Part shown: one piece after another, positions 44,580-54,176 of the stretch
Layout: each line of letters opens with the position of its first letter
Numbering within the stretch: the first letter of the stretch is position 1
From: Desulfosarcina alkanivorans
GTDB taxonomy: Bacteria; Desulfobacterota; Desulfobacteria; Desulfobacterales; Desulfosarcinaceae
NCBI RefSeq assembly: GCF_009688945.1
Contig: NZ_AP021874.1
Coordinates: 5,146,001-5,210,000 of the forward strand
DNA length: 64,000 nucleotides
Direction: 5' to 3'
The notes under the pieces: generated by a model
What the model was told of the DNA's origin: nothing
The model's input: the letters and a program-made list of their open reading frames with translations, nothing else
Database searches by the model: none
Position numbers and translations under genes: made by a program

Positions 44580-45557
44580 TCAGGGGATCAACACGGTGCT
44601 GGCCGTGGTTTTGCGATTCTCCAGATCCTGGTGTGCCCGGGCCGCGTCTTCCAGCCGGTAGGTCTGGCCGATAGAAATCGTCACCGCACCTTTGCCGACC
44701 ACGTCAAAAAGGTCCCTGGCATGGTCCAGCAGATCCTCCCGCCTGGCCGTGTATGCCATCAGACTGGGCCGGGTGAGAAATAAGGACCCTTTTGCCGCCA
44801 GCACCCCGATCTCCAGCGGCGCCACGGCGCCCGATGCCTGGCCGAAGGAGACCATGGTTCCCATGGGCCGGAGGCAGTCCAGGGATTTCATGAACGTGGC
44901 CTGGCCGATACTGTCATAAACCACGTCCACACCCCGCCCCCCGGTAATGTCCTGAACCTGTTCTGCAAAATCGACATCCCCATAACGTATGGGGTGGGCG
45001 CAGCCATTCGCTTTGGCAATCTCGGCTTTTTTCGCCGAGCCCACGGTGCCGATCACCTCGGCGCCCAGGTGGCTGGCCCATTGGGAGACAATGGCGCCCA
45101 CACCGCCGGCCGCCGCATGAATCAGGATGCGGTCGCCGGCTTTTACCGGATAGCAGCCGAACAGCAGATATCTGGCCGTCATGCCCCGGAGCATCATGCC
45201 TGCCGCCTGCCGGGTGGTGATGCTGTCGGGCAGCCGGACCAGGCGGTGGGCCGGTATGCAGCGCACCTGGGCATAGGCGCCCGGCGGAATGCCGGCATAG
45301 GCCACCCGGTCTCCCGGCTTGACGTCGGATACACCGGCGCCGACCGATTCCACGACGCCGGCGCCTTCCAGTCCCAGTACGCCGGGCAGTGCGGGCAACG
45401 GGTAAAGCCCCGTGCGGTGATACACATCGATGAAATTGAGTCCAACGGCCTCCTGGTTCAGCCGCACCTCCCCGGGGCCCGGTGCACCCGGATCATAATC
45501 TTCCCACCGCATGACCGCGGGACCGCCCGTTTCATGAATTCTGACCGCCTTGAACAT
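44580..45557 (-). CDS. qor: Quinone oxidoreductase (zeta-crystallin-like MDR)
   Basis: 325 residues from the ATG at 45557, preceded by CAAGGAGGTCACC. It is a medium-chain dehydrogenase without the zinc ligands. It has PALPGVLGLEGAGVVESVG, the cofactor motif HAAAGGVGAIVSQWA and DVVYDSIGQATF, all typical of NADPH:quinone oxidoreductases (Qor). It would reduce quinones or enones in the cytoplasm. No operon partner. Confidence 0.9.
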   Translation of the reverse strand: MFKAVRIHETGGPAVMRWEDYDPGAPGPGEVRLNQEAVGLNFIDVYHRTGLYPLPALPGVLGLEGAGVVESVGAGVSDVKPGDRVAYAGIPPGAYAQVRCIPAHRLVRLPDSITTRQAAGMMLRGMTARYLLFGCYPVKAGDRILIHAAAGGVGAIVSQWASHLGAEVIGTVGSAKKAEIAKANGCAHPIRYGDVDFAEQVQDITGGRGVDVVYDSIGQATFMKSLDCLRPMGTMVSFGQASGAVAPLEIGVLAAKGSLFLTRPSLMAYTARREDLLDHARDLFDVVGKGAVTISIGQTYRLEDAARAHQDLENRKTTASTVLIP

Positions 45558-45970
45558 GGTGACCTCCTTGTGTTCCATTGCATCTGGGGGGTGGAAATAT
45601 TTCCCACTATAAGCATGAGCCCGTTGAATTCAAAAAACGATATGACTTCAGTGGAATTCAGACAGTCCGGGAATACCATCTCCGGGTGTCCGGCTTTCCA
45701 GGCGAAGCCGTCGGGGGCCAGCAGCTCGGGCGGCCCTGTTGAAAACAGGGCGCCCGGATCCGGGCCGGCTGTTCCGGTCAATCCTCATCCCGTTTTATTC
45801 CGGGGATTGAAATCGATAGGCAGGGGCCCATGGAAATGAAGGGCAGCGAACCGGCAATGGAGGCGGGAGGCGCAAGCGGATCGGGGAGCCTTTTTGTACG
45901 GCCCCATCCGGCGCTTCCGGGCCCTCCCGTCAGCAGCGAAGACGTCCCGGCGCAGTCACAGCGGGCAGGC
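45558..45970. other. Spacer without a recognised gene
   Basis: 413 bp, GC-rich. Long frames here are antisense or chance ORFs. No terminator or promoter stands out clearly. Confidence 0.4.
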
Positions 45971-47557
45971 CTACAGGTAGTCTTTCCAGGACCAGCAGAT
46001 CAGGCCCTTGGCGTTGTTGCGTTCCAGGTATCGGTTGTCGACGGCAAATTCGATGGCCGCCCGGATTCGCGTCTGTGGGTGGTCAAGCTCCCCGGACACC
46101 CGGCGGATCAGCCGTTCGACCCCACGGGCGTCCGCGGTATCCGATGCCCCGGCCCGCCAGAAACCTTTTTTTTCGACAAGGCCTTTCATCATCAAATCGT
46201 AAATCACCACCGTGTGCTCCAGCCGGACCAGGGGCCATACTGCTACGTCGGTGGCCTCTCCCGTTTCACGGCGTCGGCCGATATCCGCCAGCCACCGGTC
46301 GAATTGCCGCTCGCCGTCGATCACGATGGCGTCCATGGTCTCCGGGGCCACGCCGGCCGTACGGATGATGGCGCGATTGGCATGGTATTGCCGCCAATCG
46401 TCGGACAGAATCGACAAGTCGTAGTCATCGATCCGTTCCCGGACGTCGGTACCGGGGAAGGGGGCCAGAATGTGGAACCCATGGTTGACGCCCATGGCCT
46501 TGAGGCGCTCGCCGAATGCAAGCGTTTGAGCAAGGGTTTCCGGGGTTTCACCGGGCAGGCCGAGGATAAATGACGTGTGGGGGTCGAGGCCGCAGTCCAG
46601 GCAGAGCTGAACGGCCTGCACCACCTGGTCCAGGGTGATGCCTTTTTTGATCCGCCTGAGCATCTCGGGGCTGCCGGATTCCACGCCGAAGCTGACCGTG
46701 GTGCAACCGGCCCGGCGCATCCGTTCAAGCGTCTGGCGGGAAACCGTGTCCACCCGGGCAAAGGAGGTCCAGTTGACCTTCAGCCCGCGCTCCAGGATTT
46801 CGTCGCACACCGCCAGGCAGTGCCGTCGATTGGCCGTGAACAGGTCGTCGGCCAGGTTGATCTGGTGAAATCCCAAGGTGCTCAGGCCTTGCATTTCGTC
46901 CACGACCCGAACGGGATCGCGATAGCGGACGGTTGCCCCCACCATTTTCCGTCCCACACAGAAGATGCACTTGAACGGGCATCCCCGGCTGGTGGTCATG
47001 CTCACCGGCATGCCCAGGGCCCGATAGCGCCCCAGCGCGATCAGGTGGCGGGCCGGCGGTGCCAGTTCGTTCAGGTCTGCCAGCGGCGGCAGGGCCGTCA
47101 TCTTCAGCTGCCTGCCTTCACGGAAGGCGATGCCCGGCACCTGCTTCCAGGGAACTCCGTTCTCGAGGGCCCTGACCATGGCCACAATGGTCTCCTCACC
47201 CTCGCCGCAGGCCACCACGTCCACCTGATTGCAGGATTTCAGGATTTCTGCCGCGCGAAAGGTGGCGTGGGGGCCGCCGATCATCGTGGTGACGGACGGA
47301 TCCAGCGCCTTGACCCTGTCGAGGACGTCGAGGGCGTGGTCGACCGTCATGGTCACGGCGGTGGCCCCGGCCAGATGCGGTTTGAATTCCCTCATCAGGG
47401 TCGCCAGAACGTCCTGGCTGAAGGGAAACACGACGCAGTCCAGAATCTTGACTTCGTTTCCGGCCCGTTCCAGCGCGGCGGCCAGGAAGGCCAGACCCAG
47501 CGGCGGGGACGGTGTCTCGGAGATGGGGTAAAAGGGATTGATCAATACGATGCGCAC
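45971..47557 (-). CDS. B12-binding-domain radical SAM protein
   Basis: 528 residues from a GTG at 47557 (VRIVLINPFYP); the open frame upstream to 47851 is antisense-like and rejected. Residues 1-140 form the cobalamin-binding domain (PPLGLAFLAAALERAGNEV, IGGPHATFRAAEIL). The radical SAM cluster motif CxxxCxxC is SRGCPFKCIFCVGRKM, followed by NLADDLFTANRR and a TIM-barrel core. The C-terminal 150 residues are family-specific. Members catalyse methylations or rearrangements on lipids, cofactors or natural products; the substrate is not evident. The HD-domain gene is 32 bp upstream. Confidence 0.88.
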   Translation of the reverse strand: MRIVLINPFYPISETPSPPLGLAFLAAALERAGNEVKILDCVVFPFSQDVLATLMREFKPHLAGATAVTMTVDHALDVLDRVKALDPSVTTMIGGPHATFRAAEILKSCNQVDVVACGEGEETIVAMVRALENGVPWKQVPGIAFREGRQLKMTALPPLADLNELAPPARHLIALGRYRALGMPVSMTTSRGCPFKCIFCVGRKMVGATVRYRDPVRVVDEMQGLSTLGFHQINLADDLFTANRRHCLAVCDEILERGLKVNWTSFARVDTVSRQTLERMRRAGCTTVSFGVESGSPEMLRRIKKGITLDQVVQAVQLCLDCGLDPHTSFILGLPGETPETLAQTLAFGERLKAMGVNHGFHILAPFPGTDVRERIDDYDLSILSDDWRQYHANRAIIRTAGVAPETMDAIVIDGERQFDRWLADIGRRRETGEATDVAVWPLVRLEHTVVIYDLMMKGLVEKKGFWRAGASDTADARGVERLIRRVSGELDHPQTRIRAAIEFAVDNRYLERNNAKGLICWSWKDYL

Positions 47558-47589
47558 GGATGAGGGTCCTTTGTCGGTACCGCTTGGGG

Positions 47590-48348
47590 TCAGGGACGGT
47601 TGGCGAAGTCGGCCAGAATCACCTCGTACAGTTCCTGGCCGATGGCAATGCCCATGTCGATGAACTGTGGGCCGAATCGTCGGCCGGTGCGGGATCGGAA
47701 GGTGTTCCGGATTTTCTTTAACAGGGCCATGCCTTTGGGGTAGTGGTTCATAAACGTGTCCAGGGTGGGGTTGAGAAAGCCGACCATGTCCCAGATCGTG
47801 TGGGTGAAGTTGTCCGGGCCCCAACGGAACTTGTCCGCATCGTAGAGGCAATCGGATATCATGCGGGCCTGGGGTGTTGGCGGCCGGTCCAGGCGGGCAA
47901 AGGCTTCGTGGTTGCGAATCGCCGTGCAGACAAGACCGATTTCCCTGGAAACCAGCGGATAGGTCCCCAGGATCTCCCGGGCCCTTTCGGCCCCTTTGTC
48001 GGCATGGGATTTCTCTTTGCGGCAGATGTCATGCAGCAGGCCGGCGCACTGGGCCAGCATCAGGTTTCGTCGGGTCCGGTCATCCGTCTGGTTGGCTTGC
48101 CGGCTTTCGATAATGACCAGTGTGCCGGCGTCGATGGCCACTTTTTCCACGTGGCCCATCCCGTGGCCGAAATCGTCATCCAGGCATTCGGCCATGTCCT
48201 TGCGCAGTCTGGTGATGGTGGTGTCGGAGCGGTAGAATTGTCTGGCATCCCTGGCCTCGGATGGATGCGCCGTGTAAAAATCGGGCCGGGGATACCGGGC
48301 CACGATTCGGCGGGCAACTTCTCGAATTTCCAGGTATACAGCGTCCAT
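47590..48348 (-). CDS. HD-domain phosphohydrolase
   Basis: 252 residues from the ATG at 48348 (MDAVYLEIREVARR). Metal ligands of an HD domain are seen as HGMGHVEKV, GLLHDICRKEKSHADKG and IRNHEAF. The family cleaves nucleotides or phosphodiesters. It is immediately upstream of the radical SAM gene on the same strand (32-bp gap), so the two are probably co-transcribed. Confidence 0.85.
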   Translation of the reverse strand: MDAVYLEIREVARRIVARYPRPDFYTAHPSEARDARQFYRSDTTITRLRKDMAECLDDDFGHGMGHVEKVAIDAGTLVIIESRQANQTDDRTRRNLMLAQCAGLLHDICRKEKSHADKGAERAREILGTYPLVSREIGLVCTAIRNHEAFARLDRPPTPQARMISDCLYDADKFRWGPDNFTHTIWDMVGFLNPTLDTFMNHYPKGMALLKKIRNTFRSRTGRRFGPQFIDMGIAIGQELYEVILADFANRP

Positions 48349-48508
48349 CGGCAGACACCATCGCCAGGGTGCAGACATAAAAGCGCCGGTTCCACGATGG
48401 GGTGAAACCGGCGGCGGACGATCATTATGAAGTTGACGGGGGCGACAACCATGCCTGATCAGGCGCCGCCATTTTCCCGTTGTCTTTTTTCAAGCGGGGT
48501 TCCGCTGG

Positions 48509-49006
48509 CTAAACCTCCGGAGAAAGGCCGTAGGGGGCGCCGCAGACTTTCCACTTGCCGTCCTCTTTGATCAGATCCAAGGTTCCTTCGAACGTGTTGG
48601 TCCGGCCCAGCTGAAACAGTTTGGCCACATAGGCGAAGACCGGATGGATACAGGTCCGGCTGTACCCCTTCAGGTGAATGGTCGCGGACTCGGCGTCCTG
48701 GGCCAGGGTTTCCGTTTTTACATGGTAAATGGTCTGTCGCACCATGCCGGTGCCGAATCCGCGTTCTCGGGCCTCGTCGGTCATGGTCAGGAGATAGGTG
48801 GCTGCCGCCGATTCATCCGCATCGCCCGCCAGGTCGCTGCACATATACTTTTCCATATCGGGGTCCAGGAGGAAATAAGCCCTGGAAAAGTCGACGGCCG
48901 TTCCCGTGGCCGTCTGTTTGCAATCTGCAAAGACAAACGCCACCTGAAGACACACCGCCAGAATTACCACCAGAATCCACACTGAATTGCCGCTCCGGTT
49001 TGCCAT
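48509..49006 (-). CDS. Membrane-anchored or exported protein of unknown function
   Basis: 165 residues from the ATG at 49006, which follows GGAGGCGTTGAGC; the 39 codons before it are rejected. An N-terminal hydrophobic segment (SVWILVVILAVCLQVAFVF) is a signal or anchor. The rest has the form of a small NTF2/SnoaL-like or DUF-type domain ending FEGTLDLIKEDGKWKVCGAP, with three Cys in the mature part (ADCKQT, KYMCSD, RTCIHP) plus one near the end. Function unknown. Confidence 0.7.
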   Translation of the reverse strand: MANRSGNSVWILVVILAVCLQVAFVFADCKQTATGTAVDFSRAYFLLDPDMEKYMCSDLAGDADESAAATYLLTMTDEARERGFGTGMVRQTIYHVKTETLAQDAESATIHLKGYSRTCIHPVFAYVAKLFQLGRTNTFEGTLDLIKEDGKWKVCGAPYGLSPEV

Positions 49007-49604
49007 GCTCAACGCCTCCTTGCCAAATCGTCCCGGCCGCCTGCAAATTGCATTGCCCGCGTCCATTGGTCGTATCCGAATTTCAGGGAATTGAATGAAA
49101 AGGTCAGAGATGGCTGATACCACGGATCACATGATTAAACAAGTCCAATATGCTTGTGGCCGGGGCGCGGCCATGCGACTTGACAGCTTTTGGACCATTG
49201 GTATACAACTGATAAAACTTAAAGTGTACTTGCGTTGAGAATCTGGCGCCGACATGCCCCATACCGCCTTGAATCCTACCCCCCGGCCTGGAGTCGAGAT
49301 CTGTAGGCGTCCGGGCGCCACGTGTGCATGCGGGTTTGCGGCCTGGTTCCAGCGCAGAATCGCTGCTGCGGCATTCTTTCGGGGGGGCGCACAACCATGG
49401 ATTCGCGGCCTTGTCGGGGTGCCATGCGGCGGCCATGGGGCGGAGACCCGCGGCCATGATGAAGGATGATCCCCATTTTCATTGTCGTTCTCTTGTTTTT
49501 AATGGTAAATCAGGCTATTGAAAGTTTTTAAACACCATTTCATCCATGTGTCGCATTTCCTTGTCGCCATTGGCACAACCTGATTGAAAAAGAGGGGAAA
49601 ATCC
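49007..49604. other. Long leader region of the ETF-QO gene
   Basis: About 600 bp without a gene. It contains a promoter at 49181-49208 (listed separately). Much of the remainder is GC-rich with chance ORFs. Confidence 0.45.
49181..49208 (+). promoter_or_regulatory. Probable promoter for the ETF-QO operon
   Basis: TTGACA (49181-49186), 16 bp, TATACA (49203-49208). The spacer holds GGACCATTGG, whose ACCATTGGT is a small palindrome that could bind a regulator. The leader to the ATG at 49605 would be about 390 nt. Confidence 0.5.
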
Positions 49605-51278
49605 ATGACCAAACATGAAGCGATTGAATTTGACGTTTTGTTCGTCGGCGCCGGACCCGCCAACCTGGCCGGCGCCATCCGGTTGATGCAGCTGGCTGCG
49701 GAAAAGGGCCGGGAACTGGAAGTGGCGATCATAGACAAGGGGGCCGCCATCGGCTCCCATGCCATCAGCGGGGCGGTGATGAATCCGGTGGCCATCGCCG
49801 AACTCTACCCGGACTATCGGGAGCAGGGGTTTCCCGTCGAACAGACCGTGCGCGGCGATGGCTTCTTTTTCCTGACCCAGGGCCGCAGCTTTAAAATGCC
49901 CCTGGTGCCGCGGCAGATGCACAACACCGGTTTTCCGATCGTCAGTCTCGCCAGGGTCTGCCGCTGGCTGGGAGATCGGGCCGAAGCCCTGGGCATCAAT
50001 ATTTTTCCCGGGTTTGATGGTAAAGAAATCCTGCTGGCCGAGGACGGCATTACGGTGACAGGCGTACGCACGGGGGACAAGGGGCTGGACAAGGACGGCA
50101 GGCCCAAACCCAATTTCGAGCCGGGTATCGACCTGCTGGCCAAGGTCACGGTGCTGGGCGAAGGCGCCCGGGGAAGCCTGATGAAAGAACTGGCCGGTAA
50201 ACTGCCCATCCGTTCGAACCGTCTGCCCGAGGTGTTTGAAACGGGGATCAAGGAAGTGATCCAGCTGCCCGAAGACCATTTTTTCACCGGCAGTCCCTTC
50301 AACGATATTCACACCATGGGATTTCCCCTGGACCTGGACACTCCCGGCGGTGGTTTTGTCTATGAGATGGCCGACAACCGTATCGCCCTGGGGTTTTTGG
50401 TCGCACTGGGCTACGAGAACCCGTCCCTGGATCTTTACGACACGTTCATGCGTTTCAAGCGTCACCCCATGATTCAGCAGATCATCCGGGGCGGCAAGGT
50501 GGTGGAGCAGGGGGCGCGGGCCGTCTCCACCGGTGGCTGGTTCAGTATGCCCCAGCTGGCCGTGGACGGTGCCCTGTTCACCGGAAACGGCGCCGCCATG
50601 CACAGCACACCGGCCATCAAGGGCATCCACCTGGCCATGAAATCCGGCATGCTGGCCGCCGAGACCATTATGGACGCCCTCGCGGCGAGCAGCACCTCGC
50701 GCGGCACACTGGAGGGCTATCACCGGCGGCTCGCTTCCAGTTGGGCCGGTGCGGAACTTCGTGAAGGCCGCAACTTTGCCCAGGCCCTGGCCAAGAAGGG
50801 GCCGCTCAAATGGATTCACCTGGCCGCCCAGTATGTCTCCAAGGGCAAGGGCCTGGTCGATCGACTGCCCGCCGTGGACGATGCCGAAACGCTCGCGCGC
50901 CTGCACCCGGGAGACCCGGCCGCTTCGGCGGAATCGGAAAAGCCGGCCGCGGACGACCCGGCGATGGTGGATAAACTCACCGGTGTATACCTGTCCGGCA
51001 CCCTGCACCGCGAGGACCAGCCCAGCCATGTCCTGATCCATGACCAGCGGGTCTGTGTGGAACGCTGTTATCCGGCCTATGGCTGCCCCTGTACCCGCTT
51101 CTGCCCGGGCGATGTTTATGAAATGGAAGGCGGTGAGGGCGGCAGCGGCATCAAGGGCATCAAGTTGAATTTTACCAATTGCCTGCACTGCAAGACATGC
51201 GACATCAAAGACCCCTTCCACAACGTGACCTGGACCTGTCCGGAGGGCGGGGAAGGGCCGAACTACAAACAGGCCTGA
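49605..51278 (+). CDS. Electron-transfer flavoprotein:quinone oxidoreductase
   Basis: 557 residues from the ATG at 49605 behind GAGGGGAAAATCC. FAD-binding FVGAGPANLAGAIRLMQ is at the N-terminus. The C-terminal 4Fe-4S ferredoxin region has CPCTRFCPGDVYEM and NCLHCKTCDIKDP. Membrane-associated enzyme that takes electrons from reduced ETF (fed by acyl-CoA or amine dehydrogenases) and reduces quinone. The next gene, a FAD amine/amino-acid oxidoreductase, starts 35 bp downstream, so electrons from it may go the same way. No etfAB genes lie in the window. Confidence 0.94.
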   Translation: MTKHEAIEFDVLFVGAGPANLAGAIRLMQLAAEKGRELEVAIIDKGAAIGSHAISGAVMNPVAIAELYPDYREQGFPVEQTVRGDGFFFLTQGRSFKMPLVPRQMHNTGFPIVSLARVCRWLGDRAEALGINIFPGFDGKEILLAEDGITVTGVRTGDKGLDKDGRPKPNFEPGIDLLAKVTVLGEGARGSLMKELAGKLPIRSNRLPEVFETGIKEVIQLPEDHFFTGSPFNDIHTMGFPLDLDTPGGGFVYEMADNRIALGFLVALGYENPSLDLYDTFMRFKRHPMIQQIIRGGKVVEQGARAVSTGGWFSMPQLAVDGALFTGNGAAMHSTPAIKGIHLAMKSGMLAAETIMDALAASSTSRGTLEGYHRRLASSWAGAELREGRNFAQALAKKGPLKWIHLAAQYVSKGKGLVDRLPAVDDAETLARLHPGDPAASAESEKPAADDPAMVDKLTGVYLSGTLHREDQPSHVLIHDQRVCVERCYPAYGCPCTRFCPGDVYEMEGGEGGSGIKGIKLNFTNCLHCKTCDIKDPFHNVTWTCPEGGEGPNYKQA

Positions 51279-51312
51279 CCGCTTCGGGCCACCCCAAGGA
51301 GAATGCCAGACC

Positions 51313-52488
51313 ATGGACAGCAAGCAGCCTTATGACGTGATCATCGTCGGCGGCGGGATAATGGGTTCCACCACCGCCTTTTACCTGACCCTAAAAGACC
51401 CCGGGCTGCGCGTGGCGGTCATCGAGCGTGATCTGGCCTATACCCGGGCGTCCACCACCCTGTCCATGGTCAATGCCAGGATCCAGTTCAGCCTCAAGCA
51501 GAACGTCCGGATTTCGCAGTACGCCTTCGATGTGCTGGAACGCTTCGAAGACGACATGGCGGTGGCCGGCAACCGCCCCAGCATCGCCTATCACCGGGAG
51601 GGCAACCTGTTTCTCCATGATCCCGCGGCCGTGGATGATGCCAAAGCCCAGATGGCCATGCAGCAGGGGTTGGGGTGTCAGGTTGAATGGTGGACGCCGG
51701 ACCAGATCAAGGCCCGCTATCCCCTCTATGCACCGGAAGGATTTGCCGGCGGCACCTTCGGTGGGCAGGACGGGCATTTCGACGCCTACGCCGTGCTGAT
51801 GGCATACAAGGCCAATGCACGGGCCCAGGGCGCCGTTTACATCGAAGACGAGGTGGTCGAACTGATGGTGGACAACCGACAGCTGACCGGCGTCAGGACC
51901 CTTTCCGGCGAGGTCTACACGTCTTCCGCCGTGGTCAACTGCGCCGGTGCCTGGTGCACCGAGCTGGCCCGAACTGCCGGCGTGGCGCTGCCCGTCGACC
52001 CGGTCAAGCGCCAGTGCTTTTGTGTGGATACGGCCGTCAAGCCCGAAGGGCCGCTGCCCCTGACCATTCTGCCCTCGGGGTTTTACTTCAGGACGGAAAC
52101 CGGCGGCATGGTGCTGATCGGCAAATCCCTGGACGCGGACCCCGTGGGATTTGATTTCACCTGGGACCAGAACCGGTTCATGGATGAGCTGTGGCTGGAG
52201 CTGGCTGAATTCGTGCCGGCCTTCGAGCGCCTGAAGCTGGTCCGGGGATGGGCGGGGCTGTATGCGGTCAACCGGCTGGATGACAACGCTATTTTGGGCG
52301 AATGGCCGGAACTCAAGGGCTTCTACCTGGCCAACGGCTTCTCCGGCCACGGCCTTCAGCAGGGTCCGGCCGTGGGCCGCTACATGAGCGAACTGATCCT
52401 CGGCGAGACACCGGAGCTGGATCTGTCGATCTTTCATCCCCGGCGTATACTCGAGGGTAAACCGATAGGGGAGGTGGGGATTGTTTGA
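51313..52488 (+). CDS. FAD-dependent oxidoreductase, DAO family (sarcosine/glycine oxidase-like)
   Basis: 391 residues. The dinucleotide-binding motif is DVIIVGGGIMGSTTAFYL. YTRASTTLSMVNARIQFSL, VNCAGAWCTELARTAG and the C-terminal ANGFSGHGLQQGPAVGRYMS are hallmarks of the DAO superfamily (sarcosine oxidase beta, proline dehydrogenase beta, FOXRED1). It would oxidise a secondary amine or amino acid. AAGGAGAATGCC precedes the ATG. It is co-transcribed with ETF-QO by spacing. Confidence 0.9.
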   Translation: MDSKQPYDVIIVGGGIMGSTTAFYLTLKDPGLRVAVIERDLAYTRASTTLSMVNARIQFSLKQNVRISQYAFDVLERFEDDMAVAGNRPSIAYHREGNLFLHDPAAVDDAKAQMAMQQGLGCQVEWWTPDQIKARYPLYAPEGFAGGTFGGQDGHFDAYAVLMAYKANARAQGAVYIEDEVVELMVDNRQLTGVRTLSGEVYTSSAVVNCAGAWCTELARTAGVALPVDPVKRQCFCVDTAVKPEGPLPLTILPSGFYFRTETGGMVLIGKSLDADPVGFDFTWDQNRFMDELWLELAEFVPAFERLKLVRGWAGLYAVNRLDDNAILGEWPELKGFYLANGFSGHGLQQGPAVGRYMSELILGETPELDLSIFHPRRILEGKPIGEVGIV

Positions 52489-52712
52489 TCGATCCAGGAA
52501 TGATGGATTTTTTTGTTTACACTGCGATCCATTAGGTGTTTAAAACCATGCCGGATGATGTTTCGAGGCATTTCAGGAAACAGACAGGGCGGTGTCATTG
52601 CTGACCGGGTTGGGACCGCCGGACATCGTCGGATCCTTACATTGCCTCCTGTTGACGAGCCATTGCCGGTCTCATCGCGGATCGGCATACCTGTTGAGGA
52701 AATAGATCGATC

Positions 52713-54044
52713 ATGGAAACTCCGATTGCCGGCACTATCGTCCGGGACAAGATTCGTGAAAGCAAACTCGCCTGCGTGGGGCTGGCCTCCATTCGAGAAC
52801 TGAACCGCCTGGTCGGTGAAATCGAAGAGGAATCAGGCCAGCGGTTTATCCGTATGGAGATGGGCATTCCCGGACTGGATCCCCCCGAAATTGCCGTGGA
52901 CGGCGAGATCTGCGCCCTGAAAAAGGGGGTGGGGGCCATCTATCCGCCTTTTGACGGCATTGCCTACCTGAAATACGAGATCTCCCGTTTCGTAAAGCGG
53001 TTCCTGGACACCGACGTGCAGCCGGCCCACTGCCTGCCCACCGTCGGGTCCATGCAGGGGTGCTTTCTTTCCATGATGATGGCCGGCCGTCGCATCAAGG
53101 GCAGGGACGGGATTTTGTTCATCGATCCGGGATTTCCCGTGAACAAGAAGCAGGCTCAGGTGCTGGGGCTGCCCCGGGAAAGTTTTGACGTCTACGATTA
53201 TCGGGGCGACCGTCTGCACGACAAGCTGGAACCCTACCTGTCCACAGGACGAATTGGCGCCCTGATGTACTCCAATCCCAACAATCCCGCCTGGATCTGT
53301 TTCACGGAAAAAGAGCTGGGCATCATCGGCGAGCTGTGCACCCGCTACGATGTTATCGCTCTCGAGGACCTGGCCTATTTCGGCATGGATTTCAGGCAGG
53401 ACACCTCCCGGCCGGGGACGCCGCCCTTCATCCCGACGGTGGCGCGCTATACGGACAATTACATTCTGCTGATTTCCAGTTCCAAGTCCTTCAGCATGGC
53501 CGGCCAGCGCATCGGCATGACCGCTATTTCCGATCGTCTCTTCGATTCGACCGGCGACGGTCTGGCCACCTGGTTCGGCAGCGACCGATTCGGCTACGCG
53601 TATATTTTCGGAGGCATGTATTCGTTGAGTTCTGGGGTCTGTCACAGCAGTCAGTACGGGCTGGCCAAACTGCTCGAGGCGGTCAACGACGGCCGGTACA
53701 ATTTTGTCGAGGCCGTCAAAGAATATGGCGATCGGGCCCGAACGATGAAGCGCCTGTTCACGGAAAACGGGTTTTCCCTGGTCTACGACAGGGACGAAGA
53801 CCAGCCCCTGGCCGACGGTTTTTACTTTACCGTTGCCTACCCCGGTTTCACCGGCGCCCAGCTGGTGGAGGAACTGCTCTACTACGGCATCAGTGCCATT
53901 TCCCTGGAAACCACCGGCAGCAGCCGCACCGAAGGCGTGCGGGCCTGCGTATCGCTGACCGGAAAAGACCGCTTTGAGGAACTGGGGGATCGCCTGGCCA
54001 AGTTCGATGCCGACCACCAATGCGGTCGACGTGCCATGGGTTGA
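52713..54044 (+). CDS. Class I/II pyridoxal-phosphate aminotransferase
   Basis: 443 residues. The PLP-binding Lys is in LLISSSKSFSMAGQRIG; NPNNPAWICF and EDLAYFGMDF carry the conserved Asn and Asp/Tyr. Fold-type I aminotransferase acting on an unidentified amino acid. It is 224 bp after the FAD oxidoreductase on the same strand. With the dpp peptide transporter converging on it, the context suggests amino-acid catabolism. Confidence 0.9.
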   Translation: METPIAGTIVRDKIRESKLACVGLASIRELNRLVGEIEEESGQRFIRMEMGIPGLDPPEIAVDGEICALKKGVGAIYPPFDGIAYLKYEISRFVKRFLDTDVQPAHCLPTVGSMQGCFLSMMMAGRRIKGRDGILFIDPGFPVNKKQAQVLGLPRESFDVYDYRGDRLHDKLEPYLSTGRIGALMYSNPNNPAWICFTEKELGIIGELCTRYDVIALEDLAYFGMDFRQDTSRPGTPPFIPTVARYTDNYILLISSSKSFSMAGQRIGMTAISDRLFDSTGDGLATWFGSDRFGYAYIFGGMYSLSSGVCHSSQYGLAKLLEAVNDGRYNFVEAVKEYGDRARTMKRLFTENGFSLVYDRDEDQPLADGFYFTVAYPGFTGAQLVEELLYYGISAISLETTGSSRTEGVRACVSLTGKDRFEELGDRLAKFDADHQCGRRAMG

Positions 54045-54176
54045 ACCGGTCTGATCGGGGGACATGACTGCCGGCTTCCGCCCGGGGCCCCGGTCTTGCA
54101 TCGCCCCCTAAGAAATAACCTTCCTTTGGCGTCGCTGGCGGGCTCCGGTCTTGGGACCGTCAGCGGTTTCCCCGCT

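Noticed and set aside
46577-47563. 328-codon plus-strand ORF
   Set aside because: Antisense to the radical SAM gene, which has an intact cluster motif in its own frame.
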